6,198 nucleotides of DNA from Clostridia bacterium (GTDB taxonomy: Bacteria; Bacillota; Clostridia; Saccharofermentanales; UBA5734), in NCBI GenBank assembly GCA_018056585.1, contig JAGPFK010000099.1, forward strand, positions 1-6,198, given 5' to 3'. A program made the translations under genes and the position numbers. The notes beneath the pieces were generated by a model. That model saw only the letters and a program-made list of their open reading frames with translations. It was not told where the DNA came from and did no database searches. The first letter of the stretch is position 1; each line of letters begins with the position of its first letter. Shown here piece by piece: positions 1 through 5,358 of the stretch.

Positions 1-55
1 CCGTTATGACCGTCATGCATTTCAAAATAGGAATATGGAAGAGTCTTTTTGCCAT
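1..55 (-). CDS. Possible N-terminus of an unidentified protein, cut by the window edge
   Basis: Reading leftward, an ATG at 55-53 opens a frame that stays open to the edge and encodes MAKRLFHIPILKCMTVIT. A purine stretch AAGGA (complement of 66-70) lies 10 nt before the ATG. That is a weak and slightly distant ribosome binding site. A perfect TATAAT (complement of 101-106) lies further upstream. Eighteen codons are too few to identify a family, and no function is proposed. The frame could also be chance, because the opposite strand is open here too. The call rests only on the order TATAAT, AAGGA, ATG. Confidence 0.33.
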   Translation of the reverse strand, partial: MAKRLFHIPILKCMTVIT

Positions 56-70
56 CGTCGTCACATCCTT

Positions 71-95
71 ATCTTATCTTATCTTATCTTATCTT
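71..95. repeat. Pentanucleotide microsatellite, (ATCTT)5
   Basis: Five perfect tandem copies of ATCTT (AAGAT on the other strand) are followed by one degenerate copy, ATTTT, at 96-100. If the leftward start at 55 is real, the array lies between the TATAAT at 101-106 and the AAGGA at 66-70. It would then form most of the 5' leader. A change in copy number would alter leader length and sequence but not the distance from AAGGA to the start codon. Confidence 0.9.
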
Positions 96-100
96 ATTTT

Positions 101-106
101 ATTATA
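101..106 (-). promoter_or_regulatory. Possible -10 element (TATAAT) for the leftward edge gene
   Basis: The complement of ATTATA at 101-106 is a perfect TATAAT, about 45 nt before the candidate ATG at 55. No good -35 lies 16-18 nt further upstream: the 17-nt position holds TGAAAA, which matches TTGACA at three of six bases. No TGn extension is present. The surrounding sequence is very AT-rich, so a chance match is quite possible. Confidence 0.28.
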
Positions 107-250
107 AATCCATAGTAAACCTATTTTCATCTAAAAAGTTTTTGTTTTTAAAAAGAATAAAGCAGTTATAAAGTCTGGAGAGGTTATCAGCAGTTCGTTT
201 TATGCTGGGTGATTTGATTTTTTAAAATGAAATTATTGATGATACCCCTA
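107..250. other. AT-rich intergenic stretch with no recognisable gene
   Basis: This interval separates the tRNA terminator from the microsatellite. It holds runs of A and T, for example around 132-160 and 218-235. I see no long open frame, no convincing promoter pair and no stable GC-containing hairpin in it. Confidence 0.6.
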
Positions 251-281
251 TAGCAAAAGCCCCAGGAATACCCTGGGGCTT
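251..281 (-). terminator. Intrinsic terminator of the tRNA operon
   Basis: Read leftward, a 10-bp perfect stem (AAGCCCCAGG pairing with CCTGGGGCTT) closes a 5-nt loop and runs into CTTTTGCTAT. The stem arms are 272-281 and 257-266. It begins 3 nt beyond the encoded CCA of tRNA-Lys, which fits the end of a tRNA transcript. The T-rich tail is short and lies only on the leftward side, so it is unlikely to act in the other direction. Confidence 0.85.
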
Positions 282-283
282 AT

Positions 284-359
284 TGGTGATCCACCGGAGA
301 TTCGAACTCCGGACCCCTTGATTAAAAGTCAAGTGCTCTACCACCTGAGCTAGTGGATC
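284..359 (-). tRNA. tRNA-Lys (anticodon UUU)
   Basis: The leftward sequence folds as a full cloverleaf of 76 nt. The acceptor stem is GATCCAC with GTGGATC, the D arm begins TAGCTCAGG, and the anticodon stem CTTGA/TCAAG encloses the loop CTTTTAA. The T arm is CGGAG-TTCGAAT-CTCCG, the discriminator is A, and CCA is encoded. The anticodon TTT lies at 324-326 and reads AAA and AAG. It is the last gene of a three-tRNA leftward operon, only 3 nt after tRNA-Gln. Confidence 0.97.
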
Positions 360-362
360 AAA

Positions 363-437
363 TGGCTGGGGTGGCAGGATTTGAACCTACGCGTGCGGGA
401 GTCAAAGTCCCGTGCCTTACCTCTTGGCTACACCCCA
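363..437 (-). tRNA. tRNA-Gln (anticodon UUG)
   Basis: This is a complete 75-nt cloverleaf on the leftward strand. The acceptor stem is TGGGGTG with CACCCCA, starting with the U1-A72 pair typical of bacterial tRNA-Gln. The anticodon stem is CGGGA/TCCCG with loop CTTTGAC, and the T arm is GTAGG-TTCAAAT-CCTGC with one wobble pair. The discriminator is G and CCA is encoded. The anticodon TTG at 403-405 reads CAA and, by wobble, CAG. It lies 16 nt downstream of tRNA-His. Confidence 0.97.
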
Positions 438-453
438 AAATGGATCTGTTGGT

Positions 454-530
454 TGGGGTGGGATATGGGAATCGAACCCACGACTTCCAGAGCCACAATC
501 TGGCACTCTAGCCAACTGAGCTAATCCCAC
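454..530 (-). tRNA. tRNA-His (anticodon GUG)
   Basis: First gene of the leftward tRNA operon. The acceptor stem is GTGGGAT with ATCCCAC, the anticodon stem CCAGA/TCTGG encloses TTGTGGC (anticodon GTG at 494-496), and CCA is encoded. Two identity features of bacterial tRNA-His are visible. The discriminator is C73, and the base just before position 1 (531 on this strand) is G, giving the G-1:C73 pair needed by histidyl-tRNA synthetase. If G-1 is counted, the mature RNA starts at 531. Confidence 0.97.
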
Positions 531-561
531 CACGCTTTCATGCCTGTTCCGGCACGAGTGA

Positions 562-590
562 ATTATACGGATCGTACCCACTATTGTCAA
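562..590 (-). promoter_or_regulatory. Perfect consensus SigA/sigma-70 promoter of the tRNA operon
   Basis: Leftward, TTGACA (complement of 585-590) and TATAAT (complement of 562-567) are separated by exactly 17 nt. All 12 hexamer bases match the housekeeping sigma consensus. Transcription would start near 553-556, about 25 nt before tRNA-His. Very strong promoters are usual for stable RNA genes. Confidence 0.92.
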
Positions 591-605
591 GTCCGTTCAT
601 GAGGC

Positions 606-634
606 TTGTGCTTTGCTCCTGATGGATTGATAAT
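606..634 (+). promoter_or_regulatory. Weak candidate promoter for the GNAT gene
   Basis: TTGTGC (606-611) and GATAAT (629-634) are spaced by 17 nt. The -10 matches at five of six bases and the -35 at only three. It sits just outside the divergent tRNA promoter and about 37 nt before the GNAT start codon. Other AT-rich hexamers nearby, such as TTATAA at 639-644, could serve instead. Confidence 0.33.
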
Positions 635-671
635 AGATTTATAAAAGAAGCGTCTCGGGAGGTTTGATGAA

Positions 672-1268
672 ATGAAAACAGATGACCCCTTTTTCTATTT
701 GCCTTTGCAGGGAAAGCGGCTGCGGCTGACTGCGCTTCATGAATCGGATCTGGATTTATTGCAGGATTTTTTTCAGGATATGGAATCACTGATCTACTAT
801 ATCCCCACCATACCCAGGCCGCTCAATCGTAAGCAACTTTATTCATTGCTGGATAATTGGAATGATGGGGTTTCAAATTTTATTTTCGCTGTTCGCGTTG
901 CCGATCAGTTGATTGGTCTGGTTAATATCGATGGCTTGGATTGGCCAAACAGCCATGCTGAAATCGGGATAGCCTTAACTGAACCTGATATGCGCGGTCA
1001 AGGGTACGCAACAGAAGCGATTGCGGTCTTGCTCCGGTATTGTTTTTACGATTTAGGCCTTCATCGTGTCTGGGCTCGTATTATTGAAGACAACACACCA
1101 TCCATCAGGCTTTTCCAATCGCTCGGTTTCAAGCCTGAGGGAGCATTGCGTCAGCATATTCTCCGGCAAGGTCAATTCAGAGATATGCTGTTTTTTGGCA
1201 TTTTAAAGCCAGAATGGGAAGAACTGAAAAAGAATATGGGAATAGAATCAGATAGCCAAAACACGTGA
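672..1268 (+). CDS. GNAT-family N-acetyltransferase, RimJ/RimL type
   Basis: This 198-residue protein is predicted to transfer an acetyl group from acetyl-CoA to an amine in the cytoplasm. The substrate is unknown. The N-terminal strand GKRLRLTALHESDLDLL (about residues 14-30) is typical of the Acetyltransf_3 (RimJ/RimL) group. The acetyl-CoA pyrophosphate-binding loop is RGQGYA at 108-113, fitting R/Q-x-x-G-x-G/A. The segment NTPSIRLFQSLGF at 141-153 is the usual Asn-containing motif B, and EGALRQ near 156-161 starts the C-terminal hairpin. Length is normal for the family. The ATG at 672 follows GGGAGG (657-662) by 9 nt; an ATG at 667 only opens ATG-AAA-TGA. The family includes ribosomal-protein, tRNA-linked and drug acetyltransferases, and the sequence does not separate these. 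It resembles the N-terminal domain of the alkyltransferase fusion at 2679-3788. Confidence 0.9.
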   Translation: MKTDDPFFYLPLQGKRLRLTALHESDLDLLQDFFQDMESLIYYIPTIPRPLNRKQLYSLLDNWNDGVSNFIFAVRVADQLIGLVNIDGLDWPNSHAEIGIALTEPDMRGQGYATEAIAVLLRYCFYDLGLHRVWARIIEDNTPSIRLFQSLGFKPEGALRQHILRQGQFRDMLFFGILKPEWEELKKNMGIESDSQNT

Positions 1269-1297
1269 TCTGTTGTCTACCGGATGGTTGTTTCGCC

Positions 1298-1326
1298 TTG
1301 AAGAGTCTTGGTGATCATGTTAAGAT
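1298..1326 (+). promoter_or_regulatory. Candidate promoter for the phosphofructokinase gene
   Basis: TTGAAG (1298-1303) and TAAGAT (1321-1326) are 17 nt apart, each matching the sigma-70/SigA consensus at four of six bases. They lie in the 116-nt gap between the acetyltransferase and the kinase, giving an mRNA leader of about 50 nt. An overlapping alternative is TTGGTG (1308-1313) with TGTTAT (1332-1337) at 18 nt. No terminator is visible between the two genes, so read-through from the GNAT gene is also possible. Confidence 0.45.
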
Positions 1327-1345
1327 AAATCTGTTATGCAATAAA

Positions 1346-1364
1346 CTCCGCGTTTGGTGCGGAG
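1346..1364 (+). promoter_or_regulatory. Leader hairpin just before the phosphofructokinase ribosome binding site
   Basis: CTCCGC (1346-1351) pairs perfectly with GCGGAG (1359-1364) across a 7-nt loop, 8 nt before the AGGAGG. No T-tract follows, so it is not an intrinsic terminator. The CTCC of the left arm could alternatively pair with GGAG of the ribosome binding site. That would make it a possible simple translational switch, but this is inference from base pairing only, and no known riboswitch class is recognised. Confidence 0.35.
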
Positions 1365-1372
1365 AAACAATC

Positions 1373-1378
1373 AGGAGG
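1373..1378 (+). promoter_or_regulatory. Ribosome binding site fixing the phosphofructokinase start
   Basis: AGGAGG is followed directly by an ATG at 1379 and, in the same frame, by a second ATG at 1385. Only the second is at a workable distance (6 nt), so translation should begin at 1385. The frame is open back to a GTG at 1265, but the intervening 38 codons look like non-coding leader and the family does not have such an extension. Confidence 0.85.
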
Positions 1379-1384
1379 ATGAAC

Positions 1385-2623
1385 ATGAATAAATTGAAAG
1401 GAAATGTTATTTTCGGTCAATCAGGCGGCCCAACGGCCGTGATTAATGCCAGTGCCGCCGGTGTCTTTACGGAGGCCTTACAGCAAACCGACATCATCGG
1501 GAAAGTCTATGGGGCTGCCAATGGAATTGTCGGGATTCTAAATGAAAAGATTTATGACATCGGGCAAGAAGATCCGGCGGAGCTTGAGCTTTTAAAGACC
1601 ACACCTTCATCGGCTTTGGGATCTTGTCGTTATAAGCTGGCAAATGTAAATGAGGATGATACAGATTACAAACGAGTACTTGAAGTCTTTCAAAAATATA
1701 ACATCCGGTACTTTTTCTATAACGGCGGCAATGACTCCATGGATACCTGCAACAAAATTTCAAAATATCTTCAAAAAGCAGGTTATGAATGTCATGTTAT
1801 GGGAGTTCCCAAAACAATTGACAATGATCTTTATGGTACCGATCATTGTCCTGGTTTTGGCTCTGCCGCAAAATACATTGCCACAACCCTTATGGAAGTT
1901 TATCTTGACGCACATGTGTACGATATCGGCATGATCACGGTCATGGAGATTATGGGTCGCCATGCCGGTTGGCTGGCTGCCTCTTCTGCTTTGGCTGCTT
2001 ATAAAGGACTTGGGCCTGACTTGATTTATGTGCCGGAAGTTGATTTTGATCTCGACAAAATGATGGCAGATGTCAGACGGATCTATGATAAACAAAACAG
2101 TGTCATCATTGCAATTTCTGAAGGGGTTAAAACCAAAGACGGACAATTCATTCCTGAACTTGTGAAAGATGTGGCTGTTGATGCTTTTGGTCATAAGCAA
2201 TTGGGTGGTGCGGCAGCGGTTCTGGCTGATTATATAAAGGAGAAGATCGGCTGCAAGGTTCGCGGTATCGAGTTATCATTGATGCAACGTTGTGCTGCCC
2301 ATCTGGCATCCAAAACCGACGTCGACGAAGCTTTTCTGGCCGGTCAGACGGCTGTCAGATGCGCCATTGATGGAATGACGGACTTCATGGTTGGATTCCA
2401 GAGGCCAGAAACAGGCCCCTATCAATGCGAAATCAAATTGGTTCCACTTGAAGAAGTAGCCAACAAAGAGAAAAAGATTCCACGTGAATGGATGAATGAT
2501 GCCGGCAATTTTGTTCAACAGCCCTTTATTGACTATGCATTACCGCTCATCCAGGGTGAATCAAAAGTTCCTTTCGAAGATGGCCTGCCGCGCTTTGCCC
2601 AGTTGAAAAAAATCCGCGCCTGA
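1385..2623 (+). CDS. pfp: 6-phosphofructokinase, probably pyrophosphate-dependent
   Basis: This 412-residue cytoplasmic enzyme phosphorylates fructose 6-phosphate to fructose 1,6-bisphosphate in glycolysis. The N-terminal nucleotide/PPi loop is GQSGGPTAVINAS (11-23). SSALGSCRYKL (75-85) carries the phosphate-contacting Arg82. The donor-site motif is GGND at 114-117, followed by PKTIDND at 142-148 with catalytic-base candidate Asp146, and MGRHAGW at 190-196. ATP enzymes normally have GGDG and PGTIDND. An Asp at the fourth position of the first motif (Asp117) and a Lys in the second (Lys143) are the accepted marks of PPi enzymes, whose reaction is reversible. The Asn at position 116, instead of the usual Asp, is a variant. 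Length fits the roughly 400-residue PPi-type group rather than the 320-residue bacterial ATP form. The gene ends at its own terminator. The donor assignment is inference from these residues; membership in the phosphofructokinase family is nearly certain. Confidence 0.95.
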   Translation: MNKLKGNVIFGQSGGPTAVINASAAGVFTEALQQTDIIGKVYGAANGIVGILNEKIYDIGQEDPAELELLKTTPSSALGSCRYKLANVNEDDTDYKRVLEVFQKYNIRYFFYNGGNDSMDTCNKISKYLQKAGYECHVMGVPKTIDNDLYGTDHCPGFGSAAKYIATTLMEVYLDAHVYDIGMITVMEIMGRHAGWLAASSALAAYKGLGPDLIYVPEVDFDLDKMMADVRRIYDKQNSVIIAISEGVKTKDGQFIPELVKDVAVDAFGHKQLGGAAAVLADYIKEKIGCKVRGIELSLMQRCAAHLASKTDVDEAFLAGQTAVRCAIDGMTDFMVGFQRPETGPYQCEIKLVPLEEVANKEKKIPREWMNDAGNFVQQPFIDYALPLIQGESKVPFEDGLPRFAQLKKIRA

Positions 2624-2639
2624 AAAACATGATCCAGTG

Positions 2640-2670
2640 AAGCCCGGCCTGCCACTTAAGCCGGGCTTTT
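2640..2670 (+). terminator. Intrinsic terminator after the phosphofructokinase gene
   Basis: A 9-bp GC-rich stem, AAGCCCGGC (2640-2648) with GCCGGGCTT (2660-2668), closes an 11-nt loop and ends in TTTT. It starts 16 nt after the stop codon. The convergent alkyltransferase gene stops at 2679, only 8 nt beyond. The same hairpin would therefore form in leftward transcripts, but its leftward tail (CTTCACTGG) lacks a U-tract, so it should work poorly in that direction. Confidence 0.88.
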
Positions 2671-2678
2671 AAGATCAC

Positions 2679-3788
2679 TCAATCTATTCCCATCATTTCA
2701 TAAGTCAACAGATATTCTTTGATGTCCAATCCGACTCTAAAGCCAACCAGCCGCCCGTCTTTGCCAATTACGCGATGACAGGGCAAAATAAGCGGAAAGG
2801 GATTGGCCCGGCAGGCAGAACCGACCGCACGGGCCATTTTCCGCGCCTCTTCCTGATTCCCGCAGATGTCGTACGCAATTTCTTCATAAGTCCGGGTGAC
2901 ACCAAAGGGAATTTGGGTCAATGCTTTCCAGACTTGCCTTTGAAAAGGGCCGGCTTTTTCAAGATGAAGAGGTACATCAAAAATTTTTAACTGTCTTCTG
3001 AAATAAGCCACAACCTGTTCTGATGCTTTTTTCAGAACATCAGGCGCCTTTGAAAGACAAAGATATTCTTGATCGCCAAAGCGCTCTTTCAGGTCCGAAC
3101 GATTGAGGAGCCGGCCGTTTTCATCCAATAAACAAAACCATGCGGCCAATTCTCTGATTCGCTGATTCGCCACGGGTTCACCATAACGGATAAAATCTGT
3201 TTCCAACAGACCGGCTTCATCGGCAACCAACGCGATGACGGCTTTGTTAAACGGAACAAAAGAAACCGAAATAAAGGGTTGCTCTGGCCGCAGCAAAGCA
3301 TAAAAATAGACATCGTTATGTAATGATGTCTTATCATTATAATGAGCTTGTCTTAAAGTTCCTTCTAAATGCCAGTCAGCCTGAAGGGCTGACCATCCTT
3401 TGTCCTGATCCAAAAGTTCTGTTTCCAGCCTGAAAACATTCTCACGGTTCATGGCTTGATGAACGACTGTCGCAAGGAGGAGATCATCCGGACCCTCTGG
3501 AAGGCAAAATAAGTGCAGGCGCATCCGTCTGGCTTTTTCATCGATTGGCTCCAGTCCCATCAAACCGATGACCTCTTCCGCTTTATAGTCCTCATACGAT
3601 GGATCTGATGGATCATTGACTCTCGGTCGGATGATCAGCCAGACCTGGTTGCTGCAACGTTGTTTGAGATCCTGTAAAAAATGTCTTGTGATTTCGGTCG
3701 TTTTATGGATGGGTAAAGCAACAAAAGACTCTTTCAGAAGGGCTGTGTCAGATAAGCGAAGGCGAACACATTCATCAAATTGAATCAT
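2679..3788 (-). CDS. Fusion: degenerate GNAT-like domain plus O6-alkylguanine-DNA alkyltransferase
   Basis: This 369-residue two-part protein is predicted to repair O6-alkylguanine by moving the alkyl group irreversibly to its own cysteine. The C-terminal part (about 173-369) is the alkyltransferase. It has the linker strand FISVSFVPF, then PFQRQVWKALTQIPFG (281-296), Tyr301 (base rotation), Arg320 in MARAVG (arginine finger), Asn329, the PCHRV active site with acceptor Cys337, and GFRVGLDIKEYLL (349-361). All expected catalytic residues are present. The N-terminal part (about 1-168) looks like a RimJ/RimL-type GNAT fold, best seen in EGTLRQAHYN and DVYFYALLRPE (142-169). However, the region where the acetyl-CoA loop should lie reads PEGPDDLLLATV and lacks R/Q-x-x-G-x-G/A. 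Acetyltransferase activity is therefore doubtful. AAGGAGG (3797-3803) stands 8 nt before the ATG. It is the last gene of the leftward group, 4 nt after the lipoprotein gene. The alkyltransferase call is very secure; the GNAT call is moderate. Confidence 0.93.
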   Translation of the reverse strand: MIQFDECVRLRLSDTALLKESFVALPIHKTTEITRHFLQDLKQRCSNQVWLIIRPRVNDPSDPSYEDYKAEEVIGLMGLEPIDEKARRMRLHLFCLPEGPDDLLLATVVHQAMNRENVFRLETELLDQDKGWSALQADWHLEGTLRQAHYNDKTSLHNDVYFYALLRPEQPFISVSFVPFNKAVIALVADEAGLLETDFIRYGEPVANQRIRELAAWFCLLDENGRLLNRSDLKERFGDQEYLCLSKAPDVLKKASEQVVAYFRRQLKIFDVPLHLEKAGPFQRQVWKALTQIPFGVTRTYEEIAYDICGNQEEARKMARAVGSACRANPFPLILPCHRVIGKDGRLVGFRVGLDIKEYLLTYEMMGID

Positions 3789-3792
3789 CAGG

Positions 3793-5358
3793 TTAGCCTC
3801 CTTCTTGATAAATCCGCTGGATTGTTTTCTTGAGCTTTAAAAAAGCCGCCGCCTGCTCATCATCTGATGACGAAAGGTATCGATCGCCTTCTTGACGGAA
3901 AGCCTCATCCATGATTTTGTCCCATGAGCGGACAGTTTGTTGGCCGCCTGTGTAGGCAAAGGGTAAGAATGTTTCAAAAACCCTCAGGTCCTTTCCATAA
4001 GGTTGGCGGGATACCATCGCGTCCCAGACCGTCGAATCGCGAATCAAAGGGAATAATCCATCATAAATCTGAAATCGGCTTTGCATCAGTAAACTGTCCG
4101 GATCCTGTGCGATAAAAGAAGAGAATCTGACGGCCAGTTCAGGATACCTTGTCTCGCGCCAAACAGATAAACAACGCACATAAACAGGGAAACGCATCTT
4201 CAGATCTTCTTCAGATAAATCTTCGGAATAATAAACAGGCATCAAACTGACGCATACACGAAAAGCGTCCAGGGCAAACCAATAAGACAAGTCTGCCGAA
4301 TCAATCACTCGGCCGATAACACGATGGACTGCCTGACCTTTGAGATCGTTTCGAACCAGCTGACGTTCAGATTCGCTGAGATGATAAAGGGAAAAAGTTG
4401 ACAAGGCTTGCTCACGAAGCCAGGCTGCGGAGGAAGAGAAAACAGGATCATCCAGATTAAAACCCTTTCCATCCCACTGACCCCAGCCAGACGCCCATGA
4501 ACCAGAGGGAGCAATGAATGGGAGAAAATCAGATAATTGTTCATAGAGAAAAATCGCGTTTTCGAAAAGTAACGGTCGGCTGTCCGGATCGTCGATTAAC
4601 TCCAGATCCTCAAGATCCGGGCAAAGTCCTCGTTCACTCAGTTTTTGCTGTACATCCTTCATCCAGTCCGCCCATTTTGCAAAGGTCTGGGAAAAGTCAG
4701 GATAAGAGGCGCCTATTGAAGAAAGCAGGTCAGCATTGTAACAGATCATCGGTGTTGAGGCCAGATAAGGAATACCGTATAAGACCCGGCCGGATGAAGC
4801 GGCTTTAATTGAAACAGTGAAAAGATGGTCGGGTGATAGGCGTTCATTTTCAAAAAGGAACTCATTTAATGGCAACAAATATGACAGGCCTGGAATGGAA
4901 GCGGCAGAACCTGTATACATCACGTCCGGCATATTGGCCGCGGCCGCCCAGGTCCTGACCTGCTCCGCGGTAATCCCTGTGGCTGCCGGTACGGTCTCAA
5001 TCTCTAAAACGAAGGGCGCATCAAACTGTTTCAGATCGTCCAGGCTGACCATCTGTCCGATCTGCTGATGATCTTCTTTATTCAGCAGCCCTGAATCAAA
5101 AGCCAGGAACAAAAGGCGCAAGGCTTCTGCTGTCTCATCTTCAAAAGGAACGGCTAAATGCAGGTGAACAGGTTTGTCTTCCGATTCAGATTGGATGGGT
5201 TCAGTTTTTGTTGTGTCATCTGTAATCTGCGGAGAAATATCTTGTTCCATATCCAATTCTGGAAATAAAGTCTGTTGTTTTTGGCAACTGGCCGGCAGAA
5301 GTAAAGACAGGCAAGTAAGAACAAGCAGAAAAAGGGCTGATTTATTGGTTGTTGACAA
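3793..5358 (-). CDS. Lipoprotein resembling an ABC-transporter extracellular solute-binding protein
   Basis: This 521-residue protein is exported and probably anchored to the outer face of the membrane. Residues 1-24 form a lipoprotein signal peptide with one Lys, a hydrophobic core, and LPASC with Cys25 as lipidation site; Pro at -3 is not the commonest lipobox. A Ser/Thr/Asp/Glu-rich linker (about 38-63) follows. The mature part has family-1 binding-protein marks: WAAAANMPDVMYTG (137-150), GLSYLLPLNEFL (157-168) and GRVLYGIPYLASTPMICYN (190-208), the last being the usual hinge-and-ligand segment. The ligand is unknown; similar proteins bind sugars or peptides. The only available start is TTG at 5358, inside the end of folA, giving a 17-nt overlap. 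The preceding GAGAGCGGGG is a poor ribosome binding site, so translational coupling to folA is likely. The frame is closed by TGA just upstream. No permease or ATPase gene lies in view. Confidence 0.82.
   Translation of the reverse strand: MSTTNKSALFLLVLTCLSLLLPASCQKQQTLFPELDMEQDISPQITDDTTKTEPIQSESEDKPVHLHLAVPFEDETAEALRLLFLAFDSGLLNKEDHQQIGQMVSLDDLKQFDAPFVLEIETVPAATGITAEQVRTWAAAANMPDVMYTGSAASIPGLSYLLPLNEFLFENERLSPDHLFTVSIKAASSGRVLYGIPYLASTPMICYNADLLSSIGASYPDFSQTFAKWADWMKDVQQKLSERGLCPDLEDLELIDDPDSRPLLFENAIFLYEQLSDFLPFIAPSGSWASGWGQWDGKGFNLDDPVFSSSAAWLREQALSTFSLYHLSESERQLVRNDLKGQAVHRVIGRVIDSADLSYWFALDAFRVCVSLMPVYYSEDLSEEDLKMRFPVYVRCLSVWRETRYPELAVRFSSFIAQDPDSLLMQSRFQIYDGLFPLIRDSTVWDAMVSRQPYGKDLRVFETFLPFAYTGGQQTVRSWDKIMDEAFRQEGDRYLSSSDDEQAAAFLKLKKTIQRIYQEGG
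3797..3803 (-). promoter_or_regulatory. Strong ribosome binding site of the alkyltransferase gene
   Basis: AAGGAGG (complement of 3797-3803) is embedded in the last sense codons of the lipoprotein gene (Gln-Glu-Gly-Gly-stop) and lies 8 nt before the ATG at 3788. It fixes the start of the fusion protein and ties its translation to the upstream message. Confidence 0.85.

Noticed and set aside
71..100. CRISPR-like or origin-like (iteron) repeat
   Set aside because: The units are 5 nt, directly adjacent, without spacers, and there are no DnaA boxes or replication genes nearby. It is a simple microsatellite.
6..107. Rightward 33-codon frame starting at ATG 6, encoding a hydrophobic peptide ending in repeats of LSYLI
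   Set aside because: Much of its hydrophobic stretch comes from the ATCTT microsatellite, and no ribosome binding site can be seen before it at the window edge. A small membrane peptide cannot be fully excluded.
284..531. tRNA cluster as an integration (att) site with a mobile element
   Set aside because: No integrase frame, no direct repeat of a tRNA 3' end and no compositional break were seen in the window.
538..789. Leftward open frame of 83 codons across the tRNA/GNAT promoter region
   Set aside because: It runs antisense into the acetyltransferase gene and over the tRNA promoter, has no family resemblance, and is explained by chance openness.
1265..1384. Extended phosphofructokinase start at GTG 1265, giving 40 more residues
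   Set aside because: The AGGAGG at 1373-1378 marks the ATG at 1385, the added residues (rich in Cys, Leu and Arg) match nothing in the family, and this interval contains the candidate promoter and leader hairpin.
1494..2518. Several open frames of 80-146 codons antisense to, or out of frame with, the phosphofructokinase gene
   Set aside because: All lie within a clearly coding gene, carry no recognisable motif and have odd composition; they are shadow frames.
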